Source of the DNA: Sphingobium sp. YR768
GTDB taxonomy: Bacteria; Pseudomonadota; Alphaproteobacteria; Sphingomonadales; Sphingomonadaceae
NCBI RefSeq assembly: GCF_900111125.1
Contig: NZ_FOGE01000012.1
Location: 92,729-156,728, forward strand
Length of the DNA: 64,000 nucleotides
Direction of reading: 5' to 3'
Part shown: positions 8,358 to 16,979 of the stretch, piece by piece
How positions within the stretch are numbered: position 1 is the first letter of the stretch
How the letters are laid out: every line of letters begins with the position of its first letter
Position numbers and translations under genes: made by a program
The notes under the pieces: model-generated
What the model saw: only the letters and a program-made list of their open reading frames with translations
What the model was told of the DNA's origin: nothing
Database searches by the model: none

Positions 8358-9320
8358 ATGGAAACCCGCTCCAACCATGTGCTGGTGGGCACGGTCACGC
8401 TGTTGCTGCTGGCCGCGATCATGGCTGCCGCCTTCTGGTTTTCGCGCATCTCCGATGGCGAGGCCAAGGAGTTCGACATCTTCTTCAAACAGTCGGTCAA
8501 CGGTCTGGCGAAGGGATCGTCGGTCAATTATTCGGGCGTGCCATCGGGCAAGGTCGAAAAGATCGAACTGTGGAAGCGCGATCCCAGCTTCGTGAAGGTG
8601 CGCATTTCCGTGAAGGAAGGGACGCCCGTGCTGCAAGGCACGACGGCGACCATTTCCGGCGTCGGCTTTACCGGCGTCAGCGAAATCGTGCTGGACGGCG
8701 CGGTCAAGGGTGCGCCGCCGATCGAATGCCCGGCCAGTAACACGCTGGCCGTCTGTCCCGATGGTGTGGCGGTGATACCGACCAAGCCGGGCGCGCTGGG
8801 CGAATTGCTGAACAATGCGCCGCAGTTGCTGGAGCGGCTGTCGACCCTGACCGAGCGGCTGACCGAATTGCTGAATGACAAGAATCAGCAGTCGATTGCG
8901 GGCATCCTGGCCAATGTCGAGCGGGTGTCGGGCGCTTTGGCAGACCGTAGCCCCGAGATTGCCGGCACGCTGGCAGAAGCGCGGATTGCGGTGCAGCGGA
9001 CGGGCGTGGCGGTGGAGCAGATCGGCAAGCTGGCCGCGACCACCGACGCGCTGCTGAATGACGAGGGCAAGCCGCTGATGGCGGACCTGCGCAAAACGGT
9101 GCAGTCGGCGACGCGCAGCATCGATACCCTCGACAAGACGATCGGTGAAGCACAGCCGGGCGTGAAGACGTTCAGCACCCAGACCATGCCGGAAGTGAAC
9201 CAGCTGGTCCGCGACCTGCGCGAAATGTCGCGATCCTTCCGCGGGGTTGCCGAGAAGCTCGATCAGCAGGGCGCCGGATCGCTGGTCGGATCGCCCAAGC
9301 TGCCGGATTACAAGCCATGA
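8358..9320 (+). CDS. mlaD: MlaD-type MCE-domain protein
   Basis: A 320-residue protein with one N-terminal membrane anchor (VGTVTLLLLAAIMAAAFWF, about 9-27). An MCE domain follows at about 38-115 (GLAKGSSVNYSGVPSGKVEKI ... VLQGTTATISGVGFTG), then a long amphipathic or coiled-coil tail (about 150-300; LLERLSTLTERLTELLNDK). MCE proteins form hexameric rings that carry lipids across the periplasm; the long tail resembles needle-forming MCE proteins more than short MlaD. It starts 3 bp after the ATPase gene, and its last four bases overlap the following lipoprotein start (ATGA). Confidence 0.92.
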   Translation: METRSNHVLVGTVTLLLLAAIMAAAFWFSRISDGEAKEFDIFFKQSVNGLAKGSSVNYSGVPSGKVEKIELWKRDPSFVKVRISVKEGTPVLQGTTATISGVGFTGVSEIVLDGAVKGAPPIECPASNTLAVCPDGVAVIPTKPGALGELLNNAPQLLERLSTLTERLTELLNDKNQQSIAGILANVERVSGALADRSPEIAGTLAEARIAVQRTGVAVEQIGKLAATTDALLNDEGKPLMADLRKTVQSATRSIDTLDKTIGEAQPGVKTFSTQTMPEVNQLVRDLREMSRSFRGVAEKLDQQGAGSLVGSPKLPDYKP

Positions 9321-9949
9321 TGAGAGAGATGCGGACGATGTTTTCCATGAAGACCCGTGGCGCGATGAGCGCGCTGCTAGCCGCCACCTTGCTGTCGGGT
9401 TGCGTGTCGATCGGCGCCAAGCCGCCGATGCAGTTGTTGACGCTGGATGCGGCGCAGAAGGTGCCGGCCGGGGCTGCGCGCGTGGCGGGCGATGGGCGCA
9501 CGCTGATCGTCGCCGATCCGGAAGCGCCGCGCATGCTCGATACGGTGCGGGTGCCGGTGCAGACGTCGCCCACGGCCGTCGCCTATGTGACCAAGATCCA
9601 GTGGGCCGATACGCCACGCCATCTGTTCCGCCGCCTGCTGGCGGAGACGATTTCTGCCACCACCGACCGGGTGGTGCTGGATGCCGGGCAGTTTTCGGGG
9701 GATGGTGGCCAGCGTCTGTCGGGCGAACTGGTGGCCTTCACCGTGGACGCGGCCAGCCATAGCGCGATCGTGACCTATGATGCGGTGCTGACCACGCCGG
9801 CGGGTGTGGCGCTGGCCCGCCAGCGCTTCACCGCCAGCACGCCGATCGGCGGTAAGATCGAGGCCTCGACCGTTGGCGCGCCGCTGAATGCCGCCGCGAA
9901 CAAGGTGGCGGCTGATGTCGCTGCATGGGTGGCGGCGGTCAAGGACTGA
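9317..9949 (+). CDS. PqiC-like ABC transport auxiliary lipoprotein
   Basis: The 210-residue product has a lipoprotein signal with lipobox LLSGC (about residues 25-29). Its body fits the ABC-type transport auxiliary lipoprotein family (PqiC/YmbA-like): DTVRVPVQTSPTAVAYV, then RHLFRRLLAETISATTDR and a C-terminal helix. Such lipoproteins sit in the outer membrane and are thought to dock MCE tunnels. Several Met codons precede the signal (9317, 9326, 9341, 9350); the first overlaps the mlaD stop as ATGA, but a start at 9341 or 9350 would give a more typical signal. It takes the place of mlaC, which is absent from this operon. Confidence 0.88.
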   Translation: MMREMRTMFSMKTRGAMSALLAATLLSGCVSIGAKPPMQLLTLDAAQKVPAGAARVAGDGRTLIVADPEAPRMLDTVRVPVQTSPTAVAYVTKIQWADTPRHLFRRLLAETISATTDRVVLDAGQFSGDGGQRLSGELVAFTVDAASHSAIVTYDAVLTTPAGVALARQRFTASTPIGGKIEASTVGAPLNAAANKVAADVAAWVAAVKD

Positions 9950-9962
9950 CCCCCTGCCCTGT

Positions 9963-9988
9963 TCCGGGCGCTGACAGCAGCGCCCGGA
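9963..9988. terminator. Bidirectional hairpin between Mla operon and pepN
   Basis: An 11-bp perfect stem (tccgggcgctg / cagcgcccgga) with a 4-base loop (acag) lies between convergent stops at 9949 and 9998. A T-containing stretch follows on the plus side. A strong factor-independent or processing hairpin is likely. Confidence 0.7.
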
Positions 9989-9997
9989 TTATCTCAC

Positions 9998-12598
9998 TTA
10001 TTCCAGACTCTTGCTGGCCTGTTCGGTCACATCCTTCGACAGGCCGGGTTCCGCCAATATGCGTTGCAGTTCGGCGCGCATCAGGGTGGCGCGCGCTTCG
10101 TCGAAACGCTTCCAGCGGCCGAGCGGCGGCACCAGTCGCGCCGCCGTCTGTGGGTTCAGCTTGTCGAGCGCGATGATGCAGTCTGCGACCAGCCGATAGC
10201 CCTTGCCCGACTTGTGGTGGAACGCCCACTGGTTGCCCGCAAAGGCGCCATAGAGCGAGCGCACACGGTTGGGATTGGCCAGGGTGAAGTCCTTGTGACG
10301 CCCCAGTTCCTCGACCTGTTCCACCGCGTCCGGATGCAGGGCGAAGGCCTGTGTCTGGAACCATTTGTCGAGCGTCAGCGCGTCGGTCGAATAGCGGTTG
10401 TAGAAGATGTCGAGCGCGGCTTCGCGTTCGGGGCTGCTGCTATTGGCTAGCGTGCCCAGCGCGGCCTGTCGCTCGGTCATATTGTCGGCCTCGCTAAACT
10501 GGGCGAAGGCGATGGCCGGGCCATCGGGCGCGCCCGACGCCACCAGATAGTGCAGTGCGGCGTTCCGGAGCTTCCGGGCGCCCTTGGCGGCCGGGGAAAT
10601 GGAGAAGGCGTTCGCCTTGGTCTTGCCGTGAACGTCGCGCCAGAGCGTCTCCAGTTCGGCGCCGATCTTCGTCTGGATGGCGTCGCGCGCGGCGTGGATC
10701 GCGTCCGGGTCTACCTGCTTCATCTGGTCGCCCAGATAGGCTTCGCTGGGCAGGCGGATCGTCTCGGCGATGAAGGCCGGATCGAGCGTGGGATCGGTCA
10801 GCGTGTTGCGGATGGCGTCGATCACCGCGCCATCATCCACCGTCTGTCCGGCGATGCGGCCGATCAGCACATTGACCATCAGTTGCTGCATCGCCTCATA
10901 ACGGGCGAAGGGATCATCATCATGCGCCGACAGGAAGGCGAGATCGGCCTGGCTGCGGTTGGTTTCCACGATCACCGGGGCAGAGAAGCCGCGATTGATC
11001 GACAGGATCGGCGCGCTGGCGAAGCCGGGGAAGGTGAAGCTTTGCTGTGGCTGGGTGAGCATCAGCAATTCGTCGCCATGATGCTGGCCGGTGGTCGGAT
11101 CGAACAGGGCAGTGCGCAGCGGAATGGCCATCGGCTGCTTGTTGGGCTGGCCGGGCGTGGGCGGCACCGTCTGTTGCAGCATGAGCGTCACGGTCTGGCT
11201 GGCGGCGTCATGGACCATCTGGGCGCGGACCTGGGGGGTGCCGGCCTGCTCATACCAGCGGCGGAACTGGCCAAGGTCGATCTGGCCGCCTTCCTCCATC
11301 GCTAGGACGAAATCCTCGCAGGTGGCGGCTTGCCCGTCATGCCGGTCGAAATAGAGATCGCTGCCCGCCCGGAAGCGCTCGGCACCCAGCATCAGGGCCA
11401 TCATGCGGATGACCTCGGCGCCCTTATTATAGATGGTAGAGGTGTAGAAGTTGCTGATTTCCATATAGGATTCGGGCCGGATCGGGTGGGCCAGCGGGCC
11501 GCTATCCTCCTGGAACTGGGCGGCGCGCAGAATGCGGACATCCTCGATCCGCTTGACCGCATGGCTGCCCATATCGGCGGAGAAATTCTGGTCGCGAAAG
11601 ACGGTGAAGCCTTCCTTCAGAGACAGTTGGAACCAGTCGCGGCAGGTGACGCGATTTCCCGACCAGTTGTGGAAATATTCATGGGCGACGACACCCTCCA
11701 CCCCGTCATAGTCGATGTCGGTGGCGGTTTCCGGGTCCGCCAATATGTAGCGGCTGTTGAAGATGTTGAGGCCCTTATTCTCCATCGCGCCGAAATTGAA
11801 ATCGGCGACAGCGACGATGTTGAACACGTCCAGATCATATTCGCGACCATAGATGCGCTCGTCCCAGGCCATGCTGCCCTTGAGCGCCTTCATGGCGTGG
11901 GCGGTGCGGGGCAGGTCGGCTTCCTTGACCCAGATGCCAAGTTGCACCGCGCGACCACTCATGGTGGTGAAGCTGTCGGCATTGCAGGTGAGGTCGGCGG
12001 CGACCAGCGCGAAGAGATAGCAGGGCTTGGGGAAGGGATCGTTCCAGAGCGCCCAATGGCGGCCATCGGCGGCGTCGCCCTGATCGATCGGATCGCCATT
12101 GGCCAGCAGGATCGGGAAGCGCGTCTTGTCCGCTGTCATGCGCACGCTGTAGCGGGACAATATGTCGGGCCGGTCGGGGAAGAAGGTGATGCGGCGGAAG
12201 CCCTCCGCCTCGCACTGGGTGCAGAGCAGGCCGCCGCTGGCGTAGAGGCCCATCAGCTTGCTGTTCCGCTCTGGTGCCAGTTCGACCAGCGTTTCGACGC
12301 TATGCGCTTCGCCGGACAGCGGGATGATGAGGGCGCCGGCCTCCAAATGCCATTCCGTTTGTTCGAGCGGGCGGCCGTCGACGGTGATTTCCAGCGGCAC
12401 CAGTCCATCGCCGTCCAGACGCAGCGGGCGATCATGCGGGCCGTTTCGGGTTACGGACAGGGTCGCGCGGACCTTCGTCAATCCCGGATCGAGATCGAAA
12501 TCGAGTGCGATATCGGGGATCAACCAATCCGGCACCTGATAGTCGGTACGGCGGATGACGGCAGGAGCGGCGGCAGTGGGGGAGAGCATATCGGCCAT
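9998..12598 (-). CDS. pepN: Aminopeptidase N (M1 family, PepN type)
   Basis: An 866-residue M1 metalloaminopeptidase, close to the usual length of about 870 for the gluzincin PepN group. It has the exopeptidase motif GAMENKGLN, the zinc motif HEYFHNW (about residues 300-306) and the downstream Glu in LKEGFTVFRDQNF. PepN removes N-terminal residues from peptides in the cytoplasm; no signal peptide is present. The long C-terminal region (SPEREAALDIFYNRYS ... GRWKRFDEARATLMRAELQ) is the alpha-helical dome typical of the family. It stands alone between a terminator hairpin downstream and the parB terminator upstream. Confidence 0.96.
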   Translation of the reverse strand: MADMLSPTAAAPAVIRRTDYQVPDWLIPDIALDFDLDPGLTKVRATLSVTRNGPHDRPLRLDGDGLVPLEITVDGRPLEQTEWHLEAGALIIPLSGEAHSVETLVELAPERNSKLMGLYASGGLLCTQCEAEGFRRITFFPDRPDILSRYSVRMTADKTRFPILLANGDPIDQGDAADGRHWALWNDPFPKPCYLFALVAADLTCNADSFTTMSGRAVQLGIWVKEADLPRTAHAMKALKGSMAWDERIYGREYDLDVFNIVAVADFNFGAMENKGLNIFNSRYILADPETATDIDYDGVEGVVAHEYFHNWSGNRVTCRDWFQLSLKEGFTVFRDQNFSADMGSHAVKRIEDVRILRAAQFQEDSGPLAHPIRPESYMEISNFYTSTIYNKGAEVIRMMALMLGAERFRAGSDLYFDRHDGQAATCEDFVLAMEEGGQIDLGQFRRWYEQAGTPQVRAQMVHDAASQTVTLMLQQTVPPTPGQPNKQPMAIPLRTALFDPTTGQHHGDELLMLTQPQQSFTFPGFASAPILSINRGFSAPVIVETNRSQADLAFLSAHDDDPFARYEAMQQLMVNVLIGRIAGQTVDDGAVIDAIRNTLTDPTLDPAFIAETIRLPSEAYLGDQMKQVDPDAIHAARDAIQTKIGAELETLWRDVHGKTKANAFSISPAAKGARKLRNAALHYLVASGAPDGPAIAFAQFSEADNMTERQAALGTLANSSSPEREAALDIFYNRYSTDALTLDKWFQTQAFALHPDAVEQVEELGRHKDFTLANPNRVRSLYGAFAGNQWAFHHKSGKGYRLVADCIIALDKLNPQTAARLVPPLGRWKRFDEARATLMRAELQRILAEPGLSKDVTEQASKSLE

Positions 12599-12674
12599 GA
12601 TCCCAACCTAAGGAGCGGAGGGGGAAAAGGCCAGTAGGCTTGGATGTACCGGCGCAGAAGATTGCGCGGGGCTG

Positions 12675-12713
12675 CGTTCGGTTCGGGCTAGTCTTGTAGG
12701 CCCGAACCGAACG
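12675..12713 (-). terminator. Terminator-like hairpin downstream of parB
   Basis: A perfect 14-bp inverted repeat (cgttcggttcgggc / gcccgaaccgaacg) with an 11-base loop starts 9 bases after the parB stop in the direction of transcription. No T run follows, so it may stop transcription with Rho or protect the 3' end. Confidence 0.65.
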
Positions 12714-12721
12714 GAATATCT

Positions 12722-13654
12722 TTAAATCCGCTCGCCCGAGAGGCGCTGGCAGAGCATGTCGAGCTGGTCGAGGTTGGAATAGCGCATCGACAGGGTGCCG
12801 CCGGTCGACGCGCCATCATGCGCGATCTCGACCTTCAGGCCCAATATGTCGGCCAGATGCTGTTCCAGCGCGGCGATGTCGGGGTCCTTGTCTTTGCTAT
12901 CCTTGCTCACGATGCGGGCAGCGGGTGCGTCCGATCCGGTCTTGACCCGGCGGACAAGCTGTTCCGTGTCGCGAACGGAAAGGCCTTTTTCTTCAACCTG
13001 TTGAGCCAGTTTTTCGCAATTTGGCACGCCGATCAGGGCACGGGCATGGCCCATGCTGATCTTGCTGTGCATCACCTGCTGCTGCACCACCTGCGGCAGT
13101 TCCAGCAGGCGCATCAGATTGGCGACATGGCTGCGCGATTTGCCGACGATGCGGCCCAGCGCTTCCTGGCTGTGATGGAATTCGGCGATCAGCTTGCGAT
13201 AGGCCTCCGCCTCTTCGATCGGGTTGAGATCTTCGCGCTGGATATTCTCGATCAGCGCGATTTCCAGCGTTTCCTGCTCGTCGAAATCGCGGACGATCGC
13301 CGGGATGCGGTGCATCTGGGCGCGCTGGGCGGCGCGCCAGCGGCGCTCGCCGGCGATGATCTGGAAACCGCCGCCATGGGGACGGACGATGATCGGTTGA
13401 ATGATGCCGCGTTTGGCGATGCTGTCGGCCAGTTCCTGCAACGCGCCCTCGTCGAAATGTCGACGCGGCTGTTCGGGATGCGGATGGATCAACGCAACTT
13501 CGATGCTCTGCACGGACTTGCCATTCGCGGCGGGCGCGGCACTGGCGTTGACCGGCTCTTCCCGGGATACGTCACCCAGGAGAGCAGAGAGGCCCCGGCC
13601 CAGGCCCTGGGGACGCTTGGCAATTTTGGGCTTGTCGGTCGTTTCGTCGCTCAA
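12722..13654 (-). CDS. parB: Chromosome partitioning protein ParB
   Basis: A 310-residue ParB with the N-terminal CTPase domain motifs GERRWRAAQ (about 101-109) and ENIQREDLNPIEEAEAY (about 137-153). A helix-turn-helix block follows (EALGRIVGKSRSHVANLMRLLELP), then a C-terminal dimerisation domain (SMRYSNLDQLDMLCQRL). ParB binds parS, loads as a CTP-dependent clamp and drives origin segregation with ParA. It is the last gene of the leftward cluster and overlaps parA by 4 bp (ATGA). Matching parS sites occur at 14509, 15015, 16961, 34095 and 41040. Confidence 0.97.
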   Translation of the reverse strand: MSDETTDKPKIAKRPQGLGRGLSALLGDVSREEPVNASAAPAANGKSVQSIEVALIHPHPEQPRRHFDEGALQELADSIAKRGIIQPIIVRPHGGGFQIIAGERRWRAAQRAQMHRIPAIVRDFDEQETLEIALIENIQREDLNPIEEAEAYRKLIAEFHHSQEALGRIVGKSRSHVANLMRLLELPQVVQQQVMHSKISMGHARALIGVPNCEKLAQQVEEKGLSVRDTEQLVRRVKTGSDAPAARIVSKDSKDKDPDIAALEQHLADILGLKVEIAHDGASTGGTLSMRYSNLDQLDMLCQRLSGERI

Positions 13655-14433
13655 GCGGCAACCTCCTGTCGGGGCAGGCGCGCGATCAATTCGCGCGCGA
13701 GACGCATATAGGCTTCCGATCCCGAGCAGCGAAAGTCGTAGATAAGGGCGGGCACGCCATGGCTGGGCGCTTCGGACAGGCGCACATTGCGCGGGATGAC
13801 GGTGGTGAAGACCAGATCGCCAAGGCAGGCGCGCACATCGTCTGCCACCTGATCGGTCAGGCGGTTGCGCCGATCATACATGGTCAGCGCCACGCCCATG
13901 ATTGAAAGGCCGGGATTGAAGCGACCGCGAATCCGCTCGACCGTCTGGAGCAGTTGCGACAGGCCTTCCAGCGCGAAAAATTCGCACTGGAGCGGCACCA
14001 GCAGATATTGTGCGCCGACCATGGCATTGATCGTCAACAGGCCGAGCGAAGGCGGGCAGTCGATCAGGCAGATGTCCCAGCGGCCGGGTTGCGCTTCGGC
14101 CAGCACGCGCTCCAGCCGGTGGGTGCGCTGTTCATAGTCGATCAGTTCGATCTCCGCGCCGGACAGATCCTGCGTTGCGGGAACGAGGTCGAGCTTGGGG
14201 ACGCGGGTCGTGACAATGGTATCGTCCAGCGCGCAATTGCCGACCAGCAGGTCATAGCTGGATTGGGCGCGTTCGGCCTGCCCGACGCCAAGGCCGGTCG
14301 ACGCATTACCTTGCGGATCGAGATCGACCAGCAGCACCCGAAGGCCGGTGGCGGCAAGACCGGTGGCGAGGTTGATCGCGGTCGTGGTCTTGCCCACCCC
14401 ACCCTTCTGGTTGGCGATGGCGATGCGGATCAT
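13651..14433 (-). CDS. parA: Chromosome partitioning ATPase ParA
   Basis: A 260-residue ParA/Soj-type ATPase. The deviant Walker A is KGGVGKTTTAINLA (about 10-23), motif A' is LLVDLDPQGNASTGLG (about 35-50) and Walker B is CLIDCPPSLGLLT (about 122-134). It lacks an N-terminal DNA-binding extension, as in chromosomal rather than plasmid ParA. It works with ParB at parS near the origin. Overlaps of 4 bp with both rsmG (14430-14433) and parB indicate one translationally coupled operon. Confidence 0.97.
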   Translation of the reverse strand: MIRIAIANQKGGVGKTTTAINLATGLAATGLRVLLVDLDPQGNASTGLGVGQAERAQSSYDLLVGNCALDDTIVTTRVPKLDLVPATQDLSGAEIELIDYEQRTHRLERVLAEAQPGRWDICLIDCPPSLGLLTINAMVGAQYLLVPLQCEFFALEGLSQLLQTVERIRGRFNPGLSIMGVALTMYDRRNRLTDQVADDVRACLGDLVFTTVIPRNVRLSEAPSHGVPALIYDFRCSGSEAYMRLARELIARLPRQEVAA

Positions 14434-15074
14434 GGGCGCCCTTTCTTCTTGCCAGCAGGTGTGACGGAACGCGCGACGATGATGGCGCTATCTGCGTCCG
14501 TTACGCTCGGTTCCACGTGAAACGCACCTTGCCATGTAGGACGCACGGCCTCCAGTTCATTTTGTGCATTTCGTCCTTTTGGCAGCACCCAGACGGTCTT
14601 TTTATCAGACAGGTGTAATGCGGACTCGAGCAATTTGGGCAGCGGCGCATAGGCGCGGGCGCTGATGATCGCGGCCTTGGTCGGCGGGACGGCCTCGACC
14701 CGACCGCCGAACACGCGGGCATTGCCAAGGCCGAGATCGGCAATGACGTCGTTCAGGAAATCGATCCGCTTGCGACGGGATTCGACCATCATCAGCGGGC
14801 GATCGACCAGACAGGCGATGACGATGCCGGGCAGGCCTGCACCCGATCCCAGGTCGATCCAGTCGCGGCCATCGTCGTCGCCGGCGTGCGTCAGGAGTTG
14901 GGCGGAATCGACGATATGGCGCGCCCAGATATGCGGGCGGGTCGATTCTGCGATCAGATTCTGCTCGTCCATCGCCGACAGGAGAATGGCGACATAGCGC
15001 TCCAACTGATCCCATGTTTCACGTGAAACATCAAATTGCGCCTGGAGCCAGGCGCGGGCTTCATCTTCGGTCAC
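14430..15074 (-). CDS. rsmG: 16S rRNA (guanine527-N7)-methyltransferase RsmG
   Basis: A 214-residue protein with the RsmG core: [15 protein letters not shown] near the N-terminus, [16 protein letters not shown] (about 45-60), and SAM-binding [16 protein letters not shown] (about 73-88). A conserved [13 protein letters not shown] segment follows. RsmG methylates G527 of 16S rRNA; its loss gives low-level streptomycin resistance in other bacteria. Two parS-like sites are embedded in the coding sequence; one encodes DVSRET (residues 15-20). It overlaps mnmG and parA by 4 bp each. Confidence 0.97.
   Translation of the reverse strand: MTEDEARAWLQAQFDVSRETWDQLERYVAILLSAMDEQNLIAESTRPHIWARHIVDSAQLLTHAGDDDGRDWIDLGSGAGLPGIVIACLVDRPLMMVESRRKRIDFLNDVIADLGLGNARVFGGRVEAVPPTKAAIISARAYAPLPKLLESALHLSDKKTVWVLPKGRNAQNELEAVRPTWQGAFHVEPSVTDADSAIIVARSVTPAGKKKGRP
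14509..14524. other. parS-like site 1 (in rsmG 3' part)
   Basis: GGTTCCACGTGAAACG matches the parS consensus TGTTTCACGTGAAACA at 13 of 16 positions, with the central CCACGTGAAAC core intact. It sits about 75 bp upstream of the parA start. Confidence 0.7.
15015..15030. other. parS site 2, perfect consensus (in rsmG 5' part)
   Basis: TGTTTCACGTGAAACA is a perfect 16-bp palindrome identical to the canonical bacterial parS. It lies in frame within rsmG, where it encodes the conserved VSRET residues. Confidence 0.95.
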
Positions 15075-16921
15075 GCGGCCTCCCGCCGGACATGGACTAA
15101 TATGGCGGCGAGTGCGGCCGGAGTGATGCCGCGGATACGACCGGCGGCGGCAAGGGTGTCGGGGCGAGCGGCATCGAGCCGTTCGATCATCTCGGTAGAA
15201 AGACCGCCGATGGCGCGATAGTCGAAATCGGCCGGGATATGCACGCGCTCATTGCGGCGCAGTTCGGCGATCTCACTATCCTGTCGCTGGAGATAGGGGG
15301 CGTAATGCGCGTCCTCCAAAATCTCGGCGCGCAAGTCGGCGGGGGCGCCGCGCAGGCAGGGAGCCAGATCGAGCAGCAGTGCCTTGTCGACTTCGGGGAA
15401 GCGGGCCCAGTCGAACAGACTGCGACGGGCGCCATCCTGTCGGACCGAAGCGCCGGCCTTTGCCATTTCACTGGCGGTCATGGGCCGGGCCAGTTCGGCT
15501 TCGATCGTCTCGCGGAGGATCGCGCGCTCCGCTAGTCGTGTTGCGCGAGTCTCGCCGATGATGCCATGGGCGAGCCCGATAGGCCCCAGCCGTGTTTCGG
15601 CATTGTCGGCACGCAGGCGCAGGCGATATTCGGCGCGAGCGGTGAGCATGCGATAGGGTTCGGTCACGCCCTGCAAGACGAGGTCGTCGATCATCACGCC
15701 GATATAGCTACTGGCGCGGTCGAGGATCATCGGCCCTTCGCCGCGGGCGCGGGCGGCGGCGTTGACGCCGGCGATCAGGCCCTGTGCGGCGGCCTCCTCA
15801 TAGCCGGTGGTGCCATTAATCTGTCCGGCGCAGAAGAGGCCGGGCACGGTGCGCACTTCCAGCGAGGCATCTAGTGCGCGCGGATCGACATGGTCATATT
15901 CGACCGCATAGCCGGGCACGGCGATTTCGACCTTCTCCAAGCCCGGCATCGATCGGACCATGTCGATCTGAACGTCGGTCGGCAGAGAGGTGCTGATGCC
16001 GTTGGGATAGACCAGCGCGTCTTCCAGTCCTTCCGGTTCGAGGAAGATCTGATGCCCGTCGCGATCGCCGAAGCGCAGTACCTTGTCCTCGATCGAGGGG
16101 CAGTAGCGCGGCCCCCTGCCCTCGATCGCGCCGCTGAACAAAGGCGAGCGCCCGAGACCTTCGCGGATGATCTGATGCGTGCGATTATTGGTCCGGGTGA
16201 TGGCACAGGCGAGTTGCGGCAGGGCGCGCTGGTCGGAGAGGGGCGACATGGTCCAGCCCTCCCCGTCCGATGGCTGGGTTTCCAGCGCGGCCCAATCGAT
16301 GGTGCGGCCGTCAAGGCGCGGCGGCGTGCCGGTCTTCAGGCGCGCGATCGGCAGGCCGAGGTCGCGGAGTTGGAGGCCCAGCGTGGTGGCCGCGCGTTCG
16401 CCGACGCGCCCGCCGGTTTCGCGCTCGTCGCCACGGAAAAGCTTGCCGCCCAGGAAGGTGCCGGTCGCGAGGACGATAGAAGGCGCGCTCAGGCTGCGGC
16501 CATCGGCGAGCGCGATCCCGGCAATGGCATCGCCATCCAATATCAGTGCGCTGGCTTCGCCCTCGACAATGTCGAGATTGGACTGGGCATCCAGCATCGC
16601 ATGGATGGCAGCGCGATAGCGTTTGCGGTCGGCCTGGATGCGCGGGCCTTGGACAGCGGCGCCCTTGCTGCTGTTGAGCATGCGATAGTGAATCGCGGCG
16701 GAGTCGGCGGCGCGGGCAATCAGTCCGTCGAGCGCATCGACTTCGCGGACGAGATGACCCTTGCCCAGTCCGCCGATCGCGGGGTTGCAGGACATGGCGC
16801 CGACCGTCGCCTTTTCGAAAGTGAGCAGCGCTACGGCCGCGCCTTTGCGCGCCGCCGCTGCGGCCGCCTCGCAGCCGGCATGGCCGCCGCCGACCACGAT
16901 CACATCATAGCTTGTTCGCAT
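15071..16921 (-). CDS. mnmG: tRNA uridine-5-carboxymethylaminomethyl modification enzyme MnmG (GidA)
   Basis: A 616-residue FAD enzyme of the usual family length. FAD-binding [17 protein letters not shown] is at about 11-27, followed by the MnmG signatures [30 protein letters not shown] and [21 protein letters not shown]. The C-terminal helical region (about 550-616) is the MnmE-interacting part. With MnmE it installs the cmnm5 or nm5 group at U34 of several tRNAs. It overlaps rsmG by 4 bp, and a parS-like site separates it from mnmE. Confidence 0.98.
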   Translation of the reverse strand: MRTSYDVIVVGGGHAGCEAAAAAARKGAAVALLTFEKATVGAMSCNPAIGGLGKGHLVREVDALDGLIARAADSAAIHYRMLNSSKGAAVQGPRIQADRKRYRAAIHAMLDAQSNLDIVEGEASALILDGDAIAGIALADGRSLSAPSIVLATGTFLGGKLFRGDERETGGRVGERAATTLGLQLRDLGLPIARLKTGTPPRLDGRTIDWAALETQPSDGEGWTMSPLSDQRALPQLACAITRTNNRTHQIIREGLGRSPLFSGAIEGRGPRYCPSIEDKVLRFGDRDGHQIFLEPEGLEDALVYPNGISTSLPTDVQIDMVRSMPGLEKVEIAVPGYAVEYDHVDPRALDASLEVRTVPGLFCAGQINGTTGYEEAAAQGLIAGVNAAARARGEGPMILDRASSYIGVMIDDLVLQGVTEPYRMLTARAEYRLRLRADNAETRLGPIGLAHGIIGETRATRLAERAILRETIEAELARPMTASEMAKAGASVRQDGARRSLFDWARFPEVDKALLLDLAPCLRGAPADLRAEILEDAHYAPYLQRQDSEIAELRRNERVHIPADFDYRAIGGLSTEMIERLDAARPDTLAAAGRIRGITPAALAAILVHVRREAA

Positions 16922-16960
16922 GGGTCGCCCTTACCAGATGTGGGGCACTCCGGTCAAAAG

Positions 16961-16976
16961 CGTTCCACGTGGAACA
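16961..16976. other. parS-like site 3 (mnmE-mnmG intergenic)
   Basis: CGTTCCACGTGGAACA has a symmetric core GTTCCACGTGGAAC and matches the TGTTTCACGTGAAACA consensus at 13 of 16 positions. It occupies most of the 58-bp gap between mnmE and mnmG. Confidence 0.72.
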
Positions 16977-16979
16977 TCA

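Noticed and set aside
7173..9617. 814-codon open frame on the minus strand across the Mla operon
   Set aside because: It is an antisense shadow of three well-recognised genes in GC-rich DNA. It lacks family motifs and is low-complexity in Arg, His and Gln.
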